This document shows positions 54,690-64,000 of a stretch of 64,000 nucleotides of DNA, piece after piece. The position numbers and the translations under genes are program-made. This stretch comes from Andrena cerasifolii (taxonomy: Eukaryota > Arthropoda > Insecta > Hymenoptera > Andrenidae), in assembly GCF_050908995.1 (NCBI RefSeq), contig NW_027484980.1:17402-81401 (forward strand), given 5' to 3'. Position 1 is the stretch's first letter. Each line of letters begins with the position of its first letter. The notes beneath the pieces were generated by a model. It saw only the letters and a program-made list of their open reading frames with translations. It had not been told where the DNA came from and ran no database searches.

Positions 54690-56780
54690 CTGATATCGAA
54701 AAACTGATATTGAAAAACTGATATTGAAAAACCGTTATTGAAAAACCTATATCGAAAAACTGATATTGAAACCGATATTAGAACCGATATTGAAAAACCG
54801 ATATTGAAAAACCGATATTGAAAAACCGATATTGAAAAACCTATATCGAAAAACTGATATTGAAAAATCGATATTGAAACCGATATTAGAACCGATATTG
54901 AAAAACCGATATTGTAAAGCAAATATTGAAAAACTGATATCGAAAAACTGATATTGAAAAATCGATATTGAAACCGATATTAGAACCGATATTGAAAAAC
55001 CGATATTGAAAAACGAATATTGAAAAACTGATATTGAAAAACCGATATTGAAAAACCGCTATTGAAAAACCGATATTGAATCCGATAATAGAACCGATAT
55101 TCAAAAACCGATAATGAAAACCAAATATTGAAAAACTGATATTGAAAAACCGATATTGAAAAACCGATATTGAAAAACCTATATCGAAAAACTGATATTG
55201 AAAAATCGATATTGAAACCGATATTAGAACCGATATTGAAAAACCGATATTGAAAAACAAATATTGAAAAACTGATATCGAAAAACTGATATTGAAAAAC
55301 CGATATTGAAAAACCGATATTGAATCCGATAATAGAACCGATATTCAAAAACCGATATTGAAAACCAAATATTGAAATACTGATGTTGAAAAACCGATAT
55401 TGAAAAACCGATATTGAAAAACCTATATCGAAAAACTGATATTGAAAAATCGATATTGAAACCGATATTAGAACCGATATTGAAAAACCGATATTGAAAA
55501 ACAAATATTGAAAAACTGATATCGAAAAACTGATATTGAAAAACTGATATCGAAAAACCGATATTGAAAAAACTATATCGAAAAACTGATATTGAAAAAT
55601 CGATATTGAAACCGATATTAGAACCGATATTGAAAAACCGATATTGAAAAACAAATATTGAAAAACTGATATCGAAAAACTGATATTGAAAAACTGATAT
55701 CGAAAAACTGATATTGAAAAACCGATATTGAAAAACCGATATTGAATCCGATATTAGAACCGATATTCAAAAACCGATATTGTAGAACAAATATTGAAAA
55801 ACTGATATTGAAAAACCGATATTGAAAAACCGATATTAAATCCGATATTAGAACCGATATTAGAACCGATATTCAAAAACCGATATTGGAGAACAAATAT
55901 TGAAAAACTGATATTGAAAAACCGATATTGAAAAACCGATATTGAAAAACCGATATTGAAAAACCGATATTGAAAAACCTATATCGAATAACTGATATTG
56001 CAAAACCGATATTGAATCCGATATTAGAACCGATATTGAAAAACCGATATTCAAAAACCGATATTGGAGAACAAATATTCAAAAACCGATATTGAAAAAC
56101 GAATATTGAAAAACTGATATTGAAAAACCGATATTGAAAAACCGCTATTGAAAAACCGATATTGAAACCGATATTAGAACCGATATTAGAACCGATATTC
56201 AAAAACCGATATTCAAAAACTGATATTGAAAAACCGATATTGAAAAACCGATATTGAAAAACCTATATCGAAAAACTGATATTGAACAATCGATATTGAA
56301 ACCGATATTAGAACCGATATTGAAAAACCGATATTGAAAAACAAATATTGAAAAACTGATATCGAAAAACTGATATTGAAAAACCGATATTGAATCCGAT
56401 ATTAGAACCGATATTCAAAAACCGATATTGGAGAACAAATATTGAAAAACTGATATTGAAAAACCGATATTGAAAAACCGATATTGAAAAACCGATATTG
56501 AAAAACCTATATCGAATAACTGATATTGCAAAACCGATATTGAATCCGATATTAGAACCGATATTGAAAAACCGATATTGAAATACCGATATTGAAAAAC
56601 CTATATGGAAAAACTGATATTGCAAAACCGATATTGAATCCGATATTAGAACCGATATTGAAAAACCGATATTCAAAAACCGATATTGGAGAACAAATAT
56701 TCAAAAACCGATATTGAAAAACGAATATTGAAAAACTGATATTGAAAAACCGATATTGAAAAACCGCTATTGAAAAACCG
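54690..56780 (+). repeat. 2.2-kb segment, copy 2 of 3
   Basis: It matches 58391-60480 at offset 3,696 on the left and 3,682 right of about 55980, because this copy has one extra consensus monomer. The match continues to 57083 and 60765. Private changes: T near 54735 (CCGTTATTG) and C for G near 56214. The six-A CTATATCG (55570) and the doubled CCGATATTAGAA (55850 and 56170) are present. Confidence 0.85.
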
Positions 56781-57083
56781 ATATTGAAAAACCTATATCG
56801 AATAACTGATATTGCAAAACCGATATTGAAAAACCGATATTGAAAAACCTATATCGAAAAACTGATATTGAAAAATCGATATTGAAACCGATATTAGAAC
56901 CGATATTGAAAAACAAATATTGAAAAACTGATATCGAAAAACTGATATTGAAAAACCGATATTGAAAAACCGATATTGAATCCGATAATAGAACCGATAT
57001 TCAAAAACCGATATTGAAAACCAAATATTGAAATACTGATATTGAAAAACCGATATTGAAAAACCGATATTGAAAAACCTATA

Positions 57084-58089
57084 TTGAAAAACCGATATTG
57101 AAAAACCTATATCGAATAACTGATATTGCAAAACCGATATTGAATCCGATATTAGAACCGATATTGAAAAACCGATATTGAAATACCGATATTGAAAAAC
57201 CTATATGGAAAAACTGATATTGCAAAACCGATATTGAATCCGATATTAGAACCGATATTGAAAAACCGATATTCAAAAACCGATATTGGAGAACAAATAT
57301 TCAAAAACCGATATTGAAAAACGAATATTGAAAAACTGATATTGAAAAACCGATATTGAAAAACCGCTATTGAAAAACCGATATTGAAACCGATATTAGA
57401 ACCGATATTCAAAAACCGATATTGAAAACCAAATATTGAAAAACTGATATTGAAAAACCGATATTGAAAAACCTATATCGAAAAACTGATATTGAAACCG
57501 ATATTAGAACCGATATTGAAAAACCGATATTGAAAAACCGATATTGAAAAACCTATATCGAAAAACTGATATTGAAAAATCGATATTGAAACCGATATTA
57601 GAACCGATATTGAAAAACCGATATTGTAAAGCCAATATTGAAAAACTGATATCGAAAAACTGATATTGAAAAATCGATATTGAAACCGATATTAGAACCG
57701 ATATTGAAAAACCGCTATTGAAAAACCGATATTGAAACCGATATTAGAACCGATATTAGAACCGATATTCAAAAACCGATATTGAAAAACTGATATTGAA
57801 AAACCGATATTGAAAAACCGATATTGAAAAACCTATATCGAAAAACTGATATTGAACAATCGATATTGAAACCGATATTAGAACCGATATTGAAAAACCG
57901 ATATTGAAAAACAAATATTGAAAAACTGATATCGAAAAACTGATATTGAAAAACCGATATTGAAAAACCGATATTGAATCCGATATTAGAACCGATATTC
58001 AAAAACCGATATTGGAGAACAAATATTGAAAAACTGATATTGAAAAACCGATATTGAAAAACCGATATTGAAAAACCTATATCGAATAA
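57084..58089 (+). repeat. Spacer between copies 2 and 3, with a 261-bp module
   Basis: It includes the 261-bp module at 57152-57412 and then the sequence that also follows the modules at 49583 and 58122. Rare variants are CCTATATTG near 57080 and GCCAATATTG after GTAAA near 57631. A linker of the super-HOR type with AACAATCG lies near 57855. Confidence 0.72.
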
Positions 58090-60480
58090 CTGATATTGCA
58101 AAACCGATATTGAATCCGATATTAGAACCGATATTGAAAAACCGATATTGAAATACCGATATTGAAAAACCTATATGGAAAAACTGATATTGCAAAACCG
58201 ATATTGAATCCGATATTAGAACCGATATTGAAAAACCGATATTCAAAAACCGATATTGGAGAACAAATATTCAAAAACCGATATTGAAAAACGAATATTG
58301 AAAAACTGATATTGAAAAACCGATATTGAAAAACCGCTATTGAAAAACCGATATTGAAACCGATATTAGAACCGATATTCAAAAACCGATATTGAAAACC
58401 AAATATTGAAAAACTGATATTGAAAAACCGATATTGAAAAACCTATATCGAAAAACTGATATTGAAACCGATATTAGAACCGATATTGAAAAACCGATAT
58501 TGAAAAACCGATATTGAAAAACCGATATTGAAAAACCTATATCGAAAAACTGATATTGAAAAATCGATATTGAAACCGATATTAGAACCGATATTGAAAA
58601 ACCGATATTGTAAAGCAAATATTGAAAAACTGATATCGAAAAACTGATATTGAAAAATCGATATTGAAACCGATATTAGAACCGATATTGAAAAACCGAT
58701 ATTGAAAAACGAATATTGAAAAACTGATATTGAAAAACCGATATTGAAAAACCGCTATTGAAAAACCGATATTGAATCCGATAATAGAACCGATATTCAA
58801 AAACCGATAATGAAAACCAAATATTGAAAAACTGATATTGAAAAACCGATATTGAAAAACCGATATTGAAAAACCTATATCGAAAAACTGATATTGAAAA
58901 ATCGATATTGAGACCGATATTAGAACCGATATTGAAAAACCGATATTGAAAAACAAATATTGAAAAACTGATATCGAAAAACTGATATTGAAAAACCGAT
59001 ATTGAAAAACCGATATTGAATCCGATAATAGAACCGATATTCAAAAACCGATATTGAAAACCAAATATTGAAATACTGATGTTGTAAAACCGATATTGAA
59101 AAACCGATATTGAAAAACCTATATCGAAAAACTGATATTGAAAAATCGATATTGAAACCGATATTAGAACCGATATTGAAAAACCGATATTGAAAAACAA
59201 ATATTGAAAAACTGATATCGAAAAACTGATATTGAAAAACTGATATCGAAAAACCGATATTGAAAAAACTATATCGAAAAACTGATATTGAAAAATCGAT
59301 ATTGAAACCGATATTAGAACCGATATTGAAAAACCGATATTGAAAAACAAATATTGAAAAACTGATATCGAAAAACTGATATTGAAAAACTGATATCGAA
59401 AAACTGATATTGAAAAACCGATATTGAAAAACCGATATTGAATCCGATATTAGAACCGATATTCAAAAACCGATATTGTAGAACAAATATTGAAAAACTG
59501 ATATTGAAAAACCGATATTGAAAAACCGATATTAAATCCGATATTAGAACCGATATTAGAACCGATATTCAAAAACCGATATTGGAGAACAAATATTGAA
59601 AAACTGATATTGAAAAACCGATATTGAAAAACCGATATTGAAAAACCGATATTGAAAAACCTATATCGAATAACTGATATTGCAAAACCGATATTGAATC
59701 CGATATTAGAACCGATATTGAAAAACCGATATTCAAAAACCGATATTGGAGAACAAATATTCAAAAACCGATATTGAAAAACGAATATTGAAAAACTGAT
59801 ATTGAAAAACCGATATTGAAAAACCGCTATTGAAAAACCGATATTGAAACCGATATTAGAACCGATATTAGAACCGATATTCAAAAACCGATATTGAAAA
59901 ACTGATATTGAAAAACCGATATTGAAAAACCGATATTGAAAAACCTATATCGAAAAACTGATATTGAACAATCGATATTGAAACCGATATTAGAACCGAT
60001 ATTGAAAAACCGATATTGAAAAACAAATATTGAAAAACTGATATCGAAAAACTGATATTGAAAAACCGATATTGAATCCGATATTAGAACCGATATTCAA
60101 AAACCGATATTGGAGAACAAATATTGAAAAACTGATATTGAAAAACCGATATTGAAAAACCGATATTGAAAAACCGATATTGAAAAACCTATATCGAATA
60201 ACTGATATTGCAAAACCGATATTGAATCCGATATTAGAACCGATATTGAAAAACCGATATTGAAATACCGATATTGAAAAACCTATATGGAAAAACTGAT
60301 ATTGCAAAACCGATATTGAATCCGATATTAGAACCGATATTGAAAAACCGATATTCAAAAACCGATATTGGAGAACAAATATTCAAAAACCGATATTGAA
60401 AAACGAATATTGAAAAACTGATATTGAAAAACCGATATTGAAAAACCGCTATTGAAAAACCGATATTGAAAAACCTATAT
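58090..60480 (+). repeat. 2.2-kb segment, copy 3 of 3
   Basis: Its 261-bp module is at 58122-58382. Private changes: GAGACCG near 58911 and GTTGTAAAACC near 59083. The region 59450-59884 equals 48785-49219 at a constant 10,665-bp offset. The two outer copies (1 and 3) agree in keeping the leading 261-bp module; copy 2 has other monomers there. Confidence 0.84.
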
Positions 60481-60585
60481 CGAATAACTGATATTGCAAA
60501 ACCGATATTGAAAAACCGATATTGAAAAACCTATATCGAAAAACTGATATTGAAAAATCGATATTGAAACCGATATTAGAACCGA

Positions 60586-61579
60586 TATTGAAAAACAAAT
60601 ATTGAAAAACTGATATCGAAAAACTGATATTGAAAAACCGATATTGAAAAACCGATATTGAATCCGATAATAGAACCGATATTCAAAAACCGATATTGAA
60701 AACCAAATATTGAAATACTGATATTGAAAAACCGATATTGAAAAACCGATATTGAAAAACCTATATCGAAAAACTGATATTGAAAAATCGATATTGAAAC
60801 CGATATTAGAACCGATATTGAAAAACCGATATTGAAAAACAAATATTGAAAAACTGATATTGAAAAACCGATATTGAAAAACCGATATTGAAAAACCTAT
60901 ATCGAAAAACTGATATTGAAAAATCGATATTGAAACCGATATTAGAACCGATATTGAAAAACCGATATTGTAAAGCAAATATTGAAAAACTGATATCGAA
61001 AAACTGATATTGAAAAACCGATATTGAAAAACCGATATTGAATCCGATAATAGAACCGATATTCAAAAACCGATAATGAAAACCAAATATTGAAAAACTG
61101 ATATTGAAAAACCGATATTGAAAAACCGATATTGAAAAACCTATATCGAAAAACTGATATTGAAAAATCGATATTGAAACCGATATTAGAACCGATATTG
61201 AAAAACCGATATTCAAAAACCGATATTGGAGAACAAATATTCAAAAACCGATATTGAAAAACGAATATTGAAAAACTGATATTGAAAAACCGATATTGAA
61301 AAACCGCTATTGAAAAACCGATATTGAAACCGATATTAGAACCGATATTCAAAAACCGATATTGAAAACCAAATATTGAAAAACTGATATTGAAAAACCG
61401 ATATTGAAAAACCTATATCGAAAAACTGATATTGAAACCGATATTAGAACCGATATTGAAAAACCGATATTGAAAAACCGATATTGAAAAACCGATATTG
61501 AAAAACCTATATCGAAAAACTGATATTGAAAAATCGATATTGAAACCGATATTAGAACCGATATTGAAAAACCGATATT
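60586..61579 (+). repeat. 1-kb segment, copy 2 of a pair 10,276 bp apart
   Basis: Partner of 50310-51303. It ends where this copy has consensus then CAAATATTG and the partner has CCGATATTGTAAAG. With the 10.5-10.7 kb relations of the 2.2-kb copies it suggests that one large event of about 10 kb underlies this part of the array. Confidence 0.83.
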
Positions 61580-62029
61580 GAAAAACAAATATTGAAAAAC
61601 TGATATTGAAAAACCGATATTGAAAAACCGATATTGAAAAACCTATATCGAAAAACTGATATTGAAAAATCGATATTGAAACCGATATTAGAACCGATAT
61701 TGAAAAACCGATATTGAAAAACAAATATTGAAAAACTGATATCGAAAAACTGATATTGAAAAACCGATATTGAAAAACCGATATTGAATCCGATAATAGA
61801 ACCGATATTCAAAAACCGATATTGAAAACCAAATATTGAAATACTGATATTGAAAAACCGATATTGAAAAACCGATATTGAAAAACCTATATCGAAAAAC
61901 TGATATTGAATAATCGATATTGAAACCGATATTAGAACCGATATTGAAAAACCGATATTGAAAAACAAATATTGAAAAACTGATATTGAAAAACCGATAT
62001 TGAAAAACCGATATTAAATCCGATATTAG
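61580..62029 (+). repeat. 17-monomer-type modules
   Basis: Two blocks ending in TCGATATTGAAA then CCGATATTAGAA, a CCGATAATAGAA pair near 61790 and the GAATAATCG variant at 61908. The order follows the 230-bp HOR but the closing monomers differ. Confidence 0.7.
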
Positions 62030-62720
62030 AACCGATATTCAAAAACCGATATTGGAGAACGAATATTGAAAAACTGATATTGAAAAACCGATATTGAAAA
62101 ACCGATATTGAAAAACCGATATTGAAAAACAAATATTGAAAAACTGATATCGAAAAACTGATATTGAGAAACTGATATTGCAAAACCGATATTGAAAAAC
62201 CGATATTGAAAAACCGATATTGAAAAACCTATATCGAAAAACCGATATTGAAAAACCGATATTGAATCCGATATTAGAACCGATATTCAAAAACCGATAT
62301 TGTAGAACAAATATTGAAAAACTGATATTGAAAAACCGATATTGAAAAACCGATATTAAATCCGATATTAGAACCGATATTCAAAAACCGATATTGGAGA
62401 ACGAATATTGAAAAACTGATATTGAAAAACCGATATTGAAAAACCGATATTGAAAAACCGATATTGAAAAACAAATATTGAAAAACTGATATCGAAAAAC
62501 TGATATTGAGAAACTGATATTGCAAAACCGATATTGAAAAACCGATATTGAAAAACCGATATTGAAAAACCTATATCGAATAACTGATATTGCAAAACCG
62601 ATATTGAAAAAACGATATTGAATCCGATATTAGAACCGGTATTGAAAATCAAATATTGAAAAACCGATATTGAAAAATCGATATTGAAACCGATATTAGA
62701 ACCGATATTCAAAAACCGAT
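62030..62720 (+). repeat. Two partial 408-type HORs, 332 bp apart
   Basis: Starts after CCGATATTAAAT lie at 62030 and 62362. The first is cut at about 62227, where CCTATATCGAAAAA is followed directly by consensus instead of CTGATATTGCAAAA. The second runs to the 15/11-bp junction near 62608 but carries private changes at 62639 (GGTATT) and 62649 (AAAATCAAAT). Confidence 0.75.
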
Positions 62721-64000
62721 ATTGAAAAACTGATATTAAAAAACCGATATTGAAAAACCGATATTGAAAAACCGATATTGAATCCGATATTAGAACCGAT
62801 ATTCAAAAACCGATATTGGAGAACAAATATTGAAAAACTGATATTGAAAAACCGATATTGAAAAACCGATATTGAAAAACCGATATTGAAAAACCTATAT
62901 CGAATAACTGATATTGCAAAACCGATATTGAATCCGATATTTGAACCGATATTGAAAACCGATATTGAAATACCGATATTGAAAAACCTATATGGAAAAA
63001 CTGATATTGCAAAACCGATATTGAATCCGATATTAGAACCGATATTGAAAAACCGATATTCAAAAACCGATATTGGAGAACAAATATTCAAAAACCGATA
63101 TTGAAAAACTGATATTGAAAAACCGATATTGAAAAACCGCTATTGAAAAACCGATATTGAAACCGATATTAGAACCGATATTCAAAAACCGATATTGAAA
63201 ACCAAATATTGAAAAACTGATATTGAAAAACCGATATTGAAAAACCTATATCGAAAAACTGATATTGAAACCGATATTAGAACCGATATTGAAAAACCGT
63301 TATTGAAAAACCGATATCGAAAAACTGATATTGAAAAATCGATAATGAAACCGATATTAGAACCGATATTGAAAAACCGATATTGTAAAGCAAATATTGA
63401 AAAACTGATATCGAAAAACTGATATTGAAAAACCGATATTGAAAAACCGATATTGAATCCGATAATAGAACCGATATTCAAAAACCGATAATGAAAACCA
63501 AATATTGAAAAACTGATATTGAAAAACCGATATTGAAAAACCGATATTGAAAAACCTATATCGAAAAACTGATATTGAAAAATCGATATTGAAACCGATA
63601 TTAGAACCGATATTGAAAAACCGATATTGAAAAACAAATATTGAAAAACTGATATCGAAAAACTGATATTGAAAAACCGATATTGAAAAACCGATATTGA
63701 ATCCGATATTAGAACCGATATTCAAAAACCGATATTGTAGAACAAATATTGAAAAACTGATATTGAAAAACCGATATTGAAAAACCGATATTGAAAAACC
63801 GATATTGAAAAACCTATATCGAATAACTGATATTGCAAAACCGATATTGAATCCGATAATAGAACCGATATTCAAAAACCGATATTGAAATACCGATATT
63901 GAAAAACCTATATGGAAAAACTGATATTGCAAAACCGATATTGAATCCGATATTAGAACCGATATTGAAAAACCGATATTCAAAAACCGATATTGGAGAA
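62721..64000 (+). repeat. Right-edge satellite with many private variants
   Basis: Module types are familiar (CCTATATGGAAAAA near 62985 and 63908, CCGATATTGTAAAG near 63385, CCGATATTGTAGAA near 63735). Several monomers are unique or nearly so: ATTAAAAAACC near 62735, TTTGAACC near 62940, four A near 62958, CCGTTATTG near 63299, a CCGATATCGAAAAA near 63313 and GATAATGAAACC near 63342. The array runs on to the end of the window. Confidence 0.72.

Larger units (their letters stand above)
1..64000 (+). repeat. 14-bp satellite DNA array, whole window
   Basis: The consensus monomer, written on the + strand, is CCGATATTGAAAAA. All 64 kb can be read as this monomer or a close variant, with no inversion and no unique sequence. 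Common 14-bp variants are CTGATATTGAAAAA, CTGATATCGAAAAA, CCTATATCGAAAAA, CCTATATGGAAAAA, CCGCTATTGAAAAA, CCGATATTCAAAAA, CAAATATTGAAAAA, CGAATATTGAAAAA, CTGATATTGCAAAA, CCGATATTGGAGAA, CCGATATTGTAGAA and CCGATATTGTAAAG. The 12-bp variants are CCGATATTGAAA, TCGATATTGAAA, CCGATATTGAAT, CCGATATTAAAT, CCGATATTAGAA and CCGATAATAGAA. Runs of unmodified consensus rarely exceed three or four monomers. The array continues past both window ends. That it is a eukaryotic heterochromatic satellite is inference from size and structure; its chromosomal position cannot be told from this window. Confidence 0.97.

Noticed and set aside
1..64000. CRISPR array
   Set aside because: There are short direct repeats but no unique spacers between repeats. 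Everything between two repeat units is the same repeat.
1..64000. Telomere or telomere-like array
   Set aside because: There is no G-rich strand; the consensus has two G and two C per 14 bp, and the variants are in complex HOR order. Known telomere repeats are shorter or G-rich. Subtelomeric placement stays possible.
1..64000. Iterons of a plasmid or phage origin
   Set aside because: Iteron sets are usually a few to a few dozen copies next to a replication gene. Here there are thousands of copies and no gene.
1..64000. CENP-B box or another known centromere motif
   Set aside because: No monomer or variant resembles the CENP-B box core. Centromere function cannot be claimed from this sequence.
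1..64000. Inverted repeats, from CCGATATTC beside CCGATATTG and the palindromes GATATC and ATCGAT
   Set aside because: All A-runs lie on the + strand for the full window. The palindromes are single-monomer variants only 6 bp long, so no hairpin of useful length is formed.
1..64000. tRNA, rRNA or other structured RNA genes
   Set aside because: No stretch departs from the satellite, and the low-complexity sequence holds no stem long enough or any conserved RNA core.
1..64000. Naming the organism or clade
   Set aside because: The monomer is not one I recognise, and AT-rich short satellites with HORs occur in animals, plants and others. Any name would be a guess.

Overview
The whole 64-kb window is one uninterrupted satellite DNA array. 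Its unit is a 14-bp monomer, CCGATATTGAAAAA when read on the + strand. Variants differ from it by one to three bases or are shortened to 12 bp. At about 13.6 bp per monomer on average there are roughly 4,700 monomers, all in the same orientation. I found no unique sequence, credible gene, RNA gene, transposon or CRISPR array. GC content is about 27-29% (4 of 14 bases in the consensus), with strong strand asymmetry (7 A against 3 T per consensus monomer on +). This is what eukaryotic constitutive heterochromatin (pericentromeric, centromeric or subtelomeric satellite) looks like. The sequence gives no basis for naming a species, and I do not recognise the family.

The array is not a simple repeat. 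About two dozen monomer types recur in fixed order and form higher-order repeats (HORs). Pairs of 12-bp monomers punctuate runs of 14-bp monomers. I could define four levels: (i) a 17-monomer HOR of 230 bp; (ii) a 30-monomer HOR of 408 bp; (iii) a 975-bp super-HOR, made of the 408-bp type, a linker and a 261-bp module, found at 5446, 7115, 11169, 13859, 31296 and 42489; (iv) segmental duplications of 0.3 to 7 kb, many in direct tandem and nested.

Layout. 1-9.4 kb: mixed modules with short tandem duplications (300, 408 and 623 bp). 9.5-15.3 kb: a 2,690-bp near-identical tandem duplication. 14.2-20.3 kb and 21.0-28.1 kb: two copies of a 6-7 kb segment separated by a 610/624-bp tandem pair that overlaps the first copy's end. 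27.9-31.6 kb: modules related to sequence at 39-41.5 kb and 52-53 kb. 32.5-36.9 kb: a 2.5-kb tandem duplication, one copy carrying an inner 590-bp duplication. 37-47.4 kb: a 1,318-bp tandem duplication and a 2.9-3.0 kb spaced pair, in a zone rich in single-base indels. 47.6-61.6 kb: three copies of a roughly 2.2-kb segment plus a 1-kb pair 10.3 kb apart. 61.6-64 kb: partial 408-bp HORs and a stretch with many private point variants.

Open reading frames are abundant on the - strand only because the consensus has no stop codon there in any frame. Three monomers are 42 bp, or 14 codons, which gives the cyclic peptide GFSISVFQYRFFNI. These frames almost never contain an ATG and are by-products of the repeat. 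Duplication boundaries below were found by reading and comparing by eye and are good to about one monomer; identity statements are not exhaustive alignments.
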